Assembly: GCA_013400975.1 (NCBI GenBank)
Contig: WBMZ01000226.1
Span: 1-64,000, forward strand
Length of the DNA: 64,000 nt
Origin: Atrichornis clamosus
Lineage: Eukaryota; Chordata; Aves; Passeriformes; Menuridae
Direction: 5' to 3'
Shown here one piece after another: positions 10,501-22,394 of the stretch (position 1 is its first letter; every line of letters starts with the position of its first letter). The notes beneath the pieces are model-generated. The model saw only the letters and a program-made list of their open reading frames with translations, was not told the origin of the DNA and ran no database searches. The position numbers were made by a program, and so were the translations under genes.

Positions 10501-13500
10501 TGTACAAGTGAAACGTGTATAAAGCTTCTTTACTACATAATATATTGCTGACAGAGAGGTCTGTCAGATGACTTGAAAAGATCCTGGTTCCAAACTATTA
10601 TTGCAATCTACCTTACTGTAGTTTCAAAGCACAGCTGGTCATTATTACTGGTACTGTTAGACATTCTAGATGCCTTCAGCTGTGCTGAAACAAGAAAATC
10701 TGATGGATCTTGTAGATCTTTCTGTTTAATGGATAGCTAGTCAAAGATGTAGATTTTCTAAGGAATAAGTTAACTCATAAATCAATCCAGTATTATTAAT
10801 TGAAGACCATGAAAAAACAGCCTTAAAGGAGGTTTAAAGTTCAGCTGCAACTATTAGTTGAACTGATAAATTGCCCAGCTTCTAAGTAAAAATCCTGGTT
10901 GCTGTGAGTCATTATTGATGAGAGTTGGTCACACTTGCTACTTTCTTCTAATTCCTCTCTACTGGGTAAGACATATTTAGACTCAGTTTGAATAGAATGT
11001 TCTGCTCTAGTTATGATTTATGTATAGTGCTCGTGAACTTGGGAGTGCTGAACAAATGTTGCAAGGTAGAAGTTTGTGTTTGCATAGGTGATGTTTATTC
11101 TGTCGAAGAGCCGTTTGTCTGGAGACTGGTTTGAACAGTTATGCCTGTTAGTCCCTGACACTGCCATTTAAAACACTTTCTTGCATTTTCTTTGAGGAGT
11201 TGACACACAAGGCGTTTAACCTGTCAGTCTCTTAAAATTCATATCAGTGTAACTGAATCATACAGTGCAGAGTGTGAGAAACCTAGTGCTGCTAAAAACA
11301 AATGTTCACTATTAATTTTTTTCTGATTATGCAAAATATTCTGTTTATAACCAAGTTACAAACTTAGCAAGCAGCTTAAGTGCTAAAATGAGTTATCCTC
11401 TTTTAATTTCTAGTAGTAGGATGCATCAGAATGTAGGCCTCTGATAATAAATCTTTCTTACACATTTTAGTAGGTGGAACCCTACACGTTGATATTCTGT
11501 AATCAAGAGAATGCACATGCGACAGATACATACCTTTCTGTGTTGTTTGAATACAGTTTTGGGGGAAAAGTCAGCTCTTCATGTGAATAAGAAACTATGA
11601 CTGACAAGTTCTGACTAGAGATTCATAATAAAAATTAAAAGACATGAGAATTTAAAAATTGATATCTTTGGAGTGCTTTTACTCCAGTCAGTGTATAAGA
11701 GTTCTGCATGGCTGGATTGCAGACCATTCAATGCTCAATGACACACTGATTATGTGGTTGGACACTGATTTTTAAGGAAAGTCTGAGTTCCCTGGACCCA
11801 CTTTGTGTTCCAGAATGCAGTTACACAAGTCACTACAGGTTCCTCTTGAGTTATTTGAGTGATGTAAACATGGAGGAACTTGCTTTTTGCAGCTGGGCAA
11901 AGAAACAAGTGTTCTCTGGCATGTAAATACAACATTTAGCTTCTAAATATGAGTGAGGGTAAGAAAAGATGGTATCAAATGAATCAGTCAAACTCTGGGA
12001 ACGGGAAACAAGGTTGGAATGGAGGAGCTTTTCACAGTGGGGTGTTTGTGAACAGACTTTCTAAAATCACTATGACAGGAAAAGGTTCTGTGTTGCTTCT
12101 CCCTCCACTCTACCCTGATAATCCTGAAAATTAGAAGGTAATGACAGTGGCCATTTCTGAGGGAAAATAAGCCTAGAAGAGTACAGCATATCTAGGGCAA
12201 CAAAGCAAAGGGTGCAAGAAAAGTCATCTTTAAAAATATATTAGAAAAAAAGAACCACTAAAGCAGTGCTTTCCAACCTGTGGTTTATATTTCACTTGGC
12301 TTTAATTTTTTTCAGCTTATGAAACAAGAGAGGGGAAGAGCTGCTTTTTGTGCTATTCCTGGCATCCTGTTACTGCCCTCTGCTTAATTTTGAGAAATGC
12401 AGGGTCAAAGGAGAGCTCTTATTAGGTGATACTAAGTCAAGACTAAACATAAACTTGGCAGAAATAATTGCATAAGATAGTTTGGAAGGTCTCCTGACTC
12501 CTGGTTTGTTCTGGAGTCTTTTTCTTTCCCAGCCTGCCGGGGAACTTAAGGTATGGCATATAAGTAGTTTAAAAATTACCATGAAGGATCAGACCAAAAA
12601 AAACCAACCCACCACATTAATTTGTATGTGATTGGCATGTGCAATTATATGTAAATAGAGAAACTAGCACGTGATTAATTGGGGAGAGTATTTCTTGGTG
12701 CAGTTTGAAAAAGGATTTGTAAATTTTAATTCACAACATGGAGTTTTTGAAGCAAGGGGAAATGTCTGCAACTTCTTTAATTTTAAGAATTTTTACAGTA
12801 GCTTAACCAAATACCATGGTCATCATGGCTTTGAAAGTTCTTTTTAATAATTCAGGTACATGAAACAAGGAAGTTCTAGTTTTAAGTTTAATTCTTACTG
12901 AGTATGAAGATTTTTAAAGTGTTTCCTTTGCCTTTTCTTAAATTTTGGGATTGCAGCACTGTAGTTTTCTCTAAGTGAACACGTAGTTTACCAAGGCTAA
13001 GTTACTTATTTGTTAATGGGCAGTTTCTAAGAGTATGTATCTGATTAGTTTTTGTTTTCACCTGCAGTAAGCATTCTCTGTTTGTTACTGGCTCTAGTCT
13101 TGAGTGTCCTGGTTATTCTGTAGAAACTGCAGACTGTAGGTTTGTAATGTGTGTTCAAGTATCTCAGGAGAACTGAACTAGTGGTGGGGGTTTTGTTTGT
13201 TTCTTTTGAAGGCAGGTGTAAGGATTAATTACTTTCTGGCAGAGCTGTTCAGACTCTGTCCTCAGTTGAGTCTCCCCTTTCAGGGTCAGTCCCACCTGAC
13301 GTTTCAGCTTTCACTGTCCTCACAGCCTATCTGGTTTTCCTTGCCTGGTGAAAAATAAGACTTGCAGTTCTGGCTGGTGGAGACAGCACTTTGTCTTTTG
13401 TCTTTGCTATAGGTAGAACCTCCTTAGAATCCCTGAGGTTGGAAAAGACCTGTAAGGTCATCCAGTGGTTGGAGTGCAACCATAATCCCAGCAGTTTCAA

Positions 13501-16500
13501 GTCTACCACTAACCCCTGTCCCCAGGTGCCACATCTGTGTGTCTTTTAAATACCTCCAGGGGTGGTGACCCCACCACTCTGCTGGGCAGCCTGTTCCAAT
13601 GCTTGATAACCTTCTTGGTGAATAAATTTTTCCTGGTATCCAATCTAAACCTTCCCTGGTGCAACTTGAGGCCATTTTCTCTGGTCTTGTCACTTGTTAC
13701 TTAGGAGAAGAGACTGACCCCACCTTGCTACAACCTTCCTCCAAGTAGCAGTGGAGAATGTTCTGTCAATAATTCTTTTAAATGGTTGCTAAAATAATAA
13801 AATGTTAGTGCTATAAACTGTAAGTAGAATTTCTCATCTTAATAAAAGATTTTATGAGTAGCTGAGGGCTGTATGTAACTGCACTGGCACCATTGCAACC
13901 TAGAGTAGTCCAGAGTCATGGATTTTTTTAAACATTCATTATTGCAGTATATAATCTGGTTAATGTTGATTAGAGTTAATTTATATACATTTTTCTTTTA
14001 CAAGTGTTTGGGGTTTTTTTGCAAACTGTTCTGAGTAAGTAATTAAGAGACAACTGTTATTGCTAGACTGGCAAAACATCTATTTTAGTGTCAAGTGACT
14101 TCTAATGATATAACTAAATACATGTCAGAAGAAGAATCCATTGCAGAAAGGTCCTTCTGCCTGTGGTTCCATGCCTGCTGTTACTAAAACCATTCAAAAA
14201 TATTCAAGCTGAGATTTTCCTTCCAAAAACCTTCTGTGTTGATCTAATTCAGGCTTACAAAAAGTTGGTCTGTGATGTTCAACACTAGAACTGCAGGGTT
14301 TCTTAAAAACAATTGTACTTTCTCTAGAGCATGGATAAAATTAATTTTCTTTGAAAGGAGGTTAGAGAATGCAAAGGCTGAGAGAAAAAGAAATTAAGAC
14401 AGTTTGGAGATTTTTTAAATGGAATTCAGTATGGAAGAGAGAAAAAACTCCATTCCAGTGTGATCCTGTTTGAATGGGAAATAATGGCTGTGTCTAAATT
14501 ACCAAATAATTCAATGCAGAAGGAACCGGATGAAAGCAGTGCTGTGCCTGACACAGGTTTTGAATGTTTTACCTGTGTCTGGCTCTGGTCTGCTCACAAG
14601 TTCTCCCAGGATGTTCGCAGCTCACGGCCTCATCACAGGCTCAGGTCTGCATTAACACTGGGGAGTGCACGGGAGAAGAGCTGCTGGTTTAGTTTGTTCA
14701 GAATCAAGGATGCAGTTCCCAGGCACTGAAATTGCTGCACAAGCCAAACTAGCCTTCAGTAAGTGTGGCTGATTAGGGGTTTTAATTCAAAATTCTGCTA
14801 CTGCTCTGAACTAAGACATTAATTTAGATCCAGCCAAGAAAGTCTAACAGTCATTGTTTGTCCATAATCCATCAGGAATGTGAGAGATTTGGAAGCATAT
14901 GCCTGTGTTCAGGCACTTGATGATGATAACAGTTGTTTTACTAAAAGCTGAGCTTATCTGTGAATTATAAACTGATCAGATGCATTTCCTGAGTACAGTA
15001 TGCTGGTTTTGTGCTTGGTCCAGAATTCCACTGCTGATATATCGAATGATGCCATGAAATCAAAATAAATCATCTCTTGGCTGCAGCAGGGGAAGACAGA
15101 GGAGATGGGAATAATTCCCTTGGAGTTAAAAGCAGATTATTTCAATTAGCATGAAGGATGTCTAGGAAAATGAGAATTGATATCTTGCTGAAGGGTAGGA
15201 AAAAAGTACGTTTTGCTTGCATTATGAATGTCTGATTTTGAGCAATAACATTTTGAGCAATGTAAAAATCATTGCTAACAATCTAATTTGGATGAAAACT
15301 TGAGTGACCAGGCTTTCCTATAAAGAACTGGTATAAAATAATTGATCTGCAGTAGTTTAGATCTATATTATATTCACATGTTTACGTAAACCCACCCTTG
15401 TGGAACTATTTCTTTGTTTTGTGGGGCTTCTTGTGTTTTTTAACAAGTGCAATTTCTTCTTTTATTTTAATGCAGTCCTTCCAGGGAAGCCAGGGACGAG
15501 CCTACCTCTTCAATTCTGTGTAAGTATGTTGTTATGGTTCTGCAGACTGTAACTTTATTCTTCCCAAGTGGAAAACAGTAGGAATTAATGTAGCCGTGCT
15601 TTGCCTGTTCTTTTTAATGCTGGCTTTACTCACCAGCAGTAGTTATTAAAGAGCTACTGGGCTGATGCTGAAGCATCCCTTTGCACGTACATGAGTTTAT
15701 CTTATAAGTAATTCTGCTAAGAGCTGAAAGATTAGGCGAGGGTGTTAATGTGAAATTCCTTTTGTGTATGTAATGGTAACTGTCTTTCTGAGATACTCCA
15801 GAAGTCAGAATATATTGTGTGACTAAATTTGCTTTAGACAACTCTGCTGTGTCTAAAGAATTTCCCAGTGTGATAGCTGGATACATTTACAGGTTAATGT
15901 TTCAGTAAACTTGGTACATCTTAAATGACCTTGAATATTGCAAATGTGCTAGAGGCAAAAGGTCTCTGTGATCTTATCAAACTTAATATTTACAATCTTA
16001 GGCACGTCCTTCCCTTGATAAGAGGCTCTCTGCCTTTGCTAATGGGTGTATTTAAGGTTTTCATATGCAGGATTGCATTTTTGTCTTCATTTTTCAGCAG
16101 TTGTTTGTGTGCAGCATTTTGAGTAAGAGATGCAGTTGAGTGTCCTGGTCTATTATTGACCAGGAGAATGGAACAGTAACTGCAAAGGATTTGATTGCAG
16201 ATCCTTGAAATTCTTTTAATATGCAGTTGTTCAATGGTGACTTGGGACTTCTATTATAATGGTAATAGTAAGAATCTGGTAATAGAACAGCAAAAATGGC
16301 AAAATTTTGCTCTTGTTTAAAACTGAAAACTTGATTTAGTCTTGTCTAGTGTTTTCTGTGTAGACTGAGTTGTGGAAAAACTAGCTTGATGCAGTACTTC
16401 ATGGGATGTTTTGTTTTGAAATTGCTGTTTGTTCATCACAGCTTAGTCTGCTGATCTATAGCAAAGAAATATTTATGAGGCTTTTTCTTGTTGCTATTTT

Positions 16501-18053
16501 GGAGCTGGTTCTAAATTCAGCTGTTGGTGCTGATTCACTGGTACAGACTTCCATTACAGAGGTCTCGAATTGGTTTTGAAGAAAAGCCTGAAACTGTAGA
16601 AGTGTCCAGTTACTGCTTAGTGTTCTGTTCTCTGGAAGTTTAACTATTTAGCTTGTCTTTGTTGCTGGCAGTAAGTGGGTATCACCAACTGTGACACCAC
16701 AGCCACTTGAAAAACAAAATACAAACTCCTTTTTTCTTCCTGTCTTGCTCAGTGTAACAGAGGAAGTTACTTTTGCAGCATTGAATAAGTTAGGCACTTT
16801 TTTAAAACTATTTTTTGTCCACTGGAGAAAAGGTGGGGAACAGTAAGAAAAGAAACACTCATGCTGTTAATGTAATTTCTCCTCCTTTTTTTCAGGGTAA
16901 ATGTGGGCTGTGGTCCAGCAGAGGAGAGAGTTCTTCTGACAGGTTTACATGCTGTAGCAGATATCTATTGTGAAAACTGTAAAACCACTCTTGGATGGAA
17001 ATATGTAAGTAAGATACTTAACTCTTCAATAAATGTTTATTTGCTGGAGCACAGATACTTGAGTAGGCCATTGAGTAGCACCTTCACTGCTAGTGTAGGT
17101 GAGCTAGCTCTGGTGCTTTTGTGTTCATCAGGCTGTAGTATAGTCTTGCTTCCTTGCATCTGCAGAAATGCTGTAGCAGATAATTTCGTTCTGGACTGCA
17201 AATCAAGCATGAGCTATAGGTGCTATTACAGCTATCTAATATTTCTGTAATACTTTTTCACAAGATGACCGAGCACACGTGCACTAAACCAGATGGGAGA
17301 AATTGTCAAAGTGAGCCTCTAATATCTTGGATTGCAGAAGTTGGTTATACAGCAAAAATATGTATTACAGTAAATGGTACTGAGCATATTACACTGTTCA
17401 CAAATAATGTGGATGTGATGCTGTTGTTTGAAAACTTACCTGTGCACTTGCAGCTGTGTTGCAAGCTTGATGTTTTGAAAATGTTGTGTTCTGGGTGTTG
17501 CATGTAGGATTTTCACTGATTCAGTGTAGCTTCAGATCTTAGAAGTTTTTTCTAATGCATTCACTGTTATGATAAATATAGAGTAGAGCTTTTGAAGAGG
17601 TTCCCATTCCGTCTTTGCTTTAGTTCTGGGAATAAGGAAATAACACACATAACATGCCATTTCCTAACCTTCACTTCCAAAAAACATTACAACTCCCTAA
17701 GCAGTGAGAGAACATGGAAAGCTCTACAGCAAGGTCTGTGCACAGATCTGCTAAATCCGCCTAGGAGGAGTTTGCTTCTATTTTCTTCTCACTGCTTTTC
17801 AACCTCTCTTTCTTCCCTCCTGCCCCTTACTATTGGTGTAACCAATATGGGTTGATAACTGTAATGTCCCCTGGTTTGTATTTTTAATGCAAGTTTGATG
17901 TTTAAAATACTTAATTTTCCCAGCTTAATCCAGTGCTGTCTTGATTTTTGTTTTCCTTTCCAGGAACATGCTTTTGAGAGCAGTCAGAAATACAAAGAAG
18001 GAAAATTTATCATTGAACTTGCCCACATGATAAAAGACAATGGCTGGGAGTGA
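4446..18053 (+). CDS. YPEL1: Protein yippee-like 1, complete, four coding exons
   Basis: Joining 4446-4562, 15476-15519, 16896-17004 and 17964-18053 gives 119 residues plus stop, the usual length for YPEL1-4. The protein is a single Yippee zinc-binding domain with Cys23, Cys26, Cys79 and Cys82, a C-x2-C, 52 residues, C-x2-C spacing. Within the family, Lys6 with Asn16, the KFIIEL segment near the C-terminus and the final Glu point to YPEL1; YPEL2 typically has Arg6, Ser16, KYIIEL and a final Asp. YPEL proteins are nuclear and associate with the centrosome and spindle; YPEL1 expression has been linked to epithelial-like morphology in fibroblasts. The start at 4446 has G at -3 and +4. Exon phases join exactly. 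The first coding intron has a GC donor. The convergent PPIL2 neighbour supports orthology with the human locus. Confidence 0.97.
4563..15475 (+). other. YPEL1: YPEL1 intron 2, GC-AG type, 10.9 kb
   Basis: The intron starts GCAAGT at 4563 and ends TGCAG at 15475. It is AT-rich, holds a CR1 tail (13424-13757), several homopolymer runs and a few TTTGGGGTTTTTT-type tracts (near 6,540, 9,320, 12,600 and 14,010). No exon was recognised. Open frames inside show no family and no matched splice sites. Confidence 0.8.
13424..13757 (-). mobile_element. CR1 LINE 3'-end fragment (antisense), about 330 bp
   Basis: The + strand carries the reverse complement of the CR1 3' end: GAGGTTGGAAAAGACCTGTA, then TAAATACCTCCAGGGGTGG, then GGGCAGCCTGTTCCAATGCT, then a degraded block ending in GGAGAAGAGACTGACCCC. 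These blocks come in the order found in avian CR1 copies. The element is on the - strand, truncated at its 5' end, and has no intact ORF2. It is longer and better preserved than the 2.3-kb copy. Confidence 0.93.
15476..15519 (+). CDS. YPEL1: YPEL1 coding exon 2 (residues 40-54, split)
   Basis: A 44-base exon encoding [14 protein letters not shown] plus two bases of a Val codon. It follows a T-rich tract and TGCAG, and ends at a GTAAGT donor starting at 15520. The 14 complete residues match the family exactly. Confidence 0.95.
15520..16895 (+). other. YPEL1: YPEL1 intron 3
   Basis: A 1.4-kb AT-rich GT-AG intron. I see no further gene or recognisable repeat in it. Confidence 0.8.
16896..17004 (+). 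CDS. YPEL1: YPEL1 coding exon 3 (residues 54-90)
   Basis: It completes the split Val codon and encodes [16 protein letters not shown] through TTLGWKY, including the second zinc pair Cys79/Cys82. The acceptor is a T-rich tract with TTCAG at 16891-16895 and the donor GTAAGT starts at 17005. Confidence 0.96.
17005..17963 (+). other. YPEL1: YPEL1 intron 4
   Basis: A 959-base GT-AG intron with phase 0 ends. Nothing else is recognised in it. Confidence 0.85.
17964..18053 (+). CDS. YPEL1: YPEL1 last coding exon (residues 91-119)
   Basis: Twenty-nine codons, [14 protein letters not shown] to the terminal NGWE, then TGA at 18051-18053. The acceptor is TTTCCAG ending at 17963. KFIIEL with a final Glu is the YPEL1-type ending. 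Confidence 0.97.
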   Translation, partial: EHAFESSQKYKEGKFIIELAHMIKDNGWE

Positions 18054-19267
18054 ACCACAACCTTTTTCCTTCAGTTTGGACTATATTCTGTGGAACAGGC
18101 TTTACAAAGACTAACGCAAAGTAAAGGAAGAGCTTGGCTAGAGTGGCCCTGAGAATATCACTGAACTCTGAAACCTCACAAATGAGTAGTGTAGTGTAAG
18201 TGGCTATTTCAGGCCATGTTTGCCTTTTCTCCTTGTGTAAGTTCCCTCTTTTTGTACGTGTATTATTGTGTGAACAGTTGTTTTGGAACATTTTGGATGA
18301 CCTTTTTCTAAACTCTCTCAGACTAGAGAAACAGTTCACTAATTGAAAACGGATTTTACTGGTTAGCATCTCTCTCTGACCTATGCCTTTAATGCTACTT
18401 CTGCTGTGCATGCTTCTTGCCTAAACACCTACACTCCAGTCCTGTAGAAGTTCTGTACCTGAGCAGTCTGAAAGAATGTATGGGATGGGGTGCTTTTTTA
18501 TATGTAGCAATTTCTGATGTGTTTGGCAGTGAAGAGGATGCAGTATTGTAGTTATTTCTTTTTTAAATTTGAGTGTACCACAACCTATGTACATCTTGTA
18601 GGTGAATTGGTTAAAGGTACAGTGCTCACTTCAAAAATTATTTCAGTTGCACTGACTGAAGTTAGCAGGTCTCAAGTTGTTAAGAAAGGTTATGCCAGAG
18701 GTTTGGTATCTAAATGAAATAACATAGAAAGATTTAAAATCAATAATGCTATAGAATATGTTCATTTAAGACCAACATATTCCCTAAGGAGTTGGCTGGA
18801 TAAAAAAATTTATAAAACTATAGCTTGCAAGATTAAAAAGACAGAAAAATATATGCATCTTCTATTTTGGGAAAAAAAAAATTAGTTGGTATATTAGGAA
18901 AAAACAAAGTTTTGGTACTGTACCTTTGCCAGTAACAGGGACTTGTGCATCAGTAAAGTTTTATGGCTGGTTCCATGTAACTGTATAGTCCTAATGCACT
19001 GGACAAAGAGGTTGATGTCAAGGAAACTTGTTGAAGTATTCTGCTTCTGCTACATTTGAACAAAAATATTTATTTTTGTGAGACATGGCCAGAGCCTATG
19101 ACATGAAAATTAATATAGTACCTGTAGGAAAAGGAGGAGTAATAAGAGGGAAGGGAAGTTTGACTTGTTTTTTCATAAAATAAAATAGCAAGATAGTTTT
19201 TAAAATTTGGGGGTGGGGAAAGGGTTTCCTGGTTTGCTGGCTAAATCATCCCCAAGTACCTTTTTAT

Positions 19268-19273
19268 AATAAA
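19268..19273 (+). terminator. YPEL1: Possible proximal poly(A) signal of YPEL1
   Basis: AATAAA about 1.2 kb after the stop, with T-rich and GT-containing sequence 30-50 bases downstream (19298-19320). A shorter transcript form could end here. Confidence 0.35.
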
Positions 19274-20922
19274 AATTTATATGAAACTCACCTTCTCTTT
19301 TGTTCTCATGCTGTTTCTTTAATGGAATCAGTTAATGAGAGAAACTTCTGGAAAGTGTATGCACAATATGAGTTGTTGGTATCTGGGTATGCAAACTGAG
19401 CAACTGTGAAAGAAATGCTCTACATAAATTTGCTAACTTAATTTTCAAATTAAACAGTCTCTGAAGACTTTTTGTATTTTAATCCTTTTAATGCTTGAGG
19501 AAAAAATGTTTGGAAAAAACCCCTTTAACACTACTTAAGTCCTGTAACTGAACAATACAGAAGCCTTGCAATACGAAATCCTTTTCTCTCAATAACAATT
19601 CTAATATGGCACCTGTGAAAGTGGTCACAGGTGCTGCTGCTGCTGTTGTTATGTTTTGGGGAATCTCTCATAGGCTTTCTGAACTCTGCTGCACTTTAGA
19701 AATTGTCATACATGAAAAATTATGCCAATGGGTAGGGGCAATACAAACCTTTCAAACCAGCTTTCCAGTGTTTTTGTGGAGAGGAGGAGTGAGAAGAGCA
19801 TTTGCCCACGTGTGCACATTCTCTGTGATGCAGGCTGGCTAAACTGCATTCCAGATGTAGTGATTGATACCTGTGAATTAAAAATGTTAGAATTAGAGAA
19901 GTAGTTCAAGCTGCTGGGTTCCAGTCCAGAGGCCTGAGGTGGTACAGTCATGTTCAACTTGGATTTTGTGGCTTACACGTTGCTACTTCATGTTCACATC
20001 AGGCTTCAAGGTCTCACTTCTAACAATGTCATTGATGCAAGATAGGCTTTGGTGTTGCCTGTCTCGTGATCTTTTTGACCTGGAATTCTTGGGATTTTGT
20101 TTTCCACCATTGCAATGTGTGTTGCCAACAAAGAAGGCTATAACGTCTATCAGCAAAAAGTTTGTGTTGGCTTCAGAGTCCTGTTGCAATGTTGATACTT
20201 GTGAACAGCTTGTGTGAGGTTTGTGTATCTTTGGGCTTTTCTTATTTCCTGGCTGCAGACTTGTCGAGGCAGTACACTGGACTGAAGGCAAAAGTAATGG
20301 CTGCTTTTCCAGAGAGTTGAAATTTTAAAAAATATGTAAAGTATTAAGACTTTTCTCTCCAAAATTGGGGGTTTGACTATCTCTTGTTAGTAAGCTAATG
20401 CTGTCTGTAACACAGTCTGATCCTTACTTAGAAATTCAACCTCTTTCTTCAGTGCATTATTTATATTTCAAACTGGACATTTTCACCAAAACCTTAATTA
20501 ACTTTGATGCCAAAGGTTGGGACTTCAAGTGCTTAGCACATAGAGCTTCAGACTACTGGCATAAAGAGTTAATGAACTATATGTGATGTTTATGGCTTTT
20601 AAGAGAACCAAACAAAGCAATATTCTTTTTGGTCTTTTATTAAGAGTGGATGCTTAGAAGGAGTAAAGAGTAGAACTAGTACAGAATCACTATTTTGTGC
20701 TGCCGTGTAACAATTCTTGAGGCTCATTCTATTGAAGGAATATGTGAATTTTTTTCCTGTGTTGTTTGGCAGCATCAATGATTATTTTTTCTCCCCTCAT
20801 AAAGATATAGAGAGTTCTTGTTATTGGTTTTGGTGAAAGTTGAATCCAGATAGCAATGGCTGCTGGCTGATGTGAAGAGGTCAGTCTGGTCACTGAACCT
20901 TCCAGCAGTCATTTGAAAGAAA

Positions 20923-20928
20923 AATAAA
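20923..20928 (+). terminator. YPEL1: Possible middle poly(A) signal of YPEL1
   Basis: AATAAA within an A-rich stretch. The downstream GT-rich element is weak, so this is the least certain of the three candidates. Confidence 0.2.
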
Positions 20929-22388
20929 CTTACTTGAAGAAAAATTTTACTAAAGCATTTTCCCTCTAACCAATTTTTGTAATATATTAAAGATTCTATT
21001 TAAAGTTTGTATGTGTTTGCTCTGGGCAAGTTTACTTCCCCTCCAACTTGAGCACTTTTGTTACTTGTATTGGTTATTTTTATTGTTGGTCTTAACATTT
21101 ATTTTGTATTTTGTTTTTTATAAACTGTAACAAAAAGCTTTTGTGAACCTTTGTTTCTTGCTGGCTCTTTCTTGGACCAAATGAACTGACTATGAGCTGG
21201 CTTAGAAGAAATGTTCATTGGGATGCATAGGAATTTGCTAGCAAAAATGTACATGTATTGAAAGGGTTTTTTTCCACTGAACCTCTAAAGCCTGTCCTAA
21301 AGTAATTAATCATAACTTGATGTGACTTTAGTAATCTGACCACACATTCTCTGTCTAGGTCCAAAGTAATGGCTGTAACAATGGTGTTCCAGGTCTGAGT
21401 CTGCCTCCAAATCCTAAGAATCCTTCTTTGGCTGGTTACTTTAAGTACCTTTTTTATTAATAAAAGGCAATGCTGCCATCTATAAAAATTCTGTCAAGTT
21501 GCAAACTTGCTGTGAAATAAGATACAGAATTCGGTGAGGGATTGCTGACACCTCAACCTAACCACCCCTGCTGTATGCTTTTAGCAGTGCAGTAATGTTA
21601 ATTTTATCTGCCAGTTAAAAGGGCCAGAATACGAATTTCCCTCCTTGGTTGTAAGCTGTACAAAGGCAAACTGTGTGGAGGAAGTTTGTGATGGCTCCGT
21701 CTTAAGGTCCCAGTAGCAAGGCCCAGCGTAATGACCAGCATGGGTGGTGTGTCTGTGTGCTTGCAGTCCAGGAGAGAGGAGGGGGAATAAGGGTTCTGAC
21801 ATTGCTTTGAGTTAAAAACTGGCCTCAGAGGTTCTGACCGAGTCCCCATTGCACCTGTAGCCAAAGGTCATCTGTATTTCTCTCTGGTGGACCAGTGCCA
21901 GCGTTCGCCAGGGCCGGGTACCAGTTTTGGTGGCTGTGCCCTTCCCTCTGAGTGATGCTCATAAGGCTCTCCCTGCCCGCTCATCTCTGCAGTCAGATTG
22001 CAGCAGCAGTGACCTCCAGTCTCACAGACCAAATTTCAGTCATCTCCATCCTTGGATATTGATGATGAGTGGAAGAAGCTGTCAAATTATTGTTAAACTT
22101 TTCGGACACTTCATTGGACTTCACTGAGACTCATGTTAAGCCAACCAGCAGCATAAACACATACTGGAAAAGGAACAGATGCTTCAGAGGTTTCTTCTAA
22201 AAGGACTGTTACAAGTGGTTTAAGGTCTAAAGCATGAGTCATAAATGGCAGTTGAGTCGTGCCTCATTGTTTCTTAAACTCTTTACAATGCTTTCTTTTA
22301 CAGGTGACATGGCTGTGTTGCTGTTTTGTCCTAGCAATACTGTACATCATTTGTTGTTTCACTATATTGTATCTACTTGAGGTATCAC

Positions 22389-22394
22389 AATAAA
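22389..22394 (+). terminator. YPEL1: Likely distal poly(A) signal of YPEL1
   Basis: AATAAA followed about 10-45 bases later by a strongly GT-rich segment (TTTTGTTGGG, then TGTTGGTTTTGTG). Upstream are TGTA elements, such as TGTACAT near 22,340. Cleavage is expected near 22,405-22,415. Confidence 0.6.
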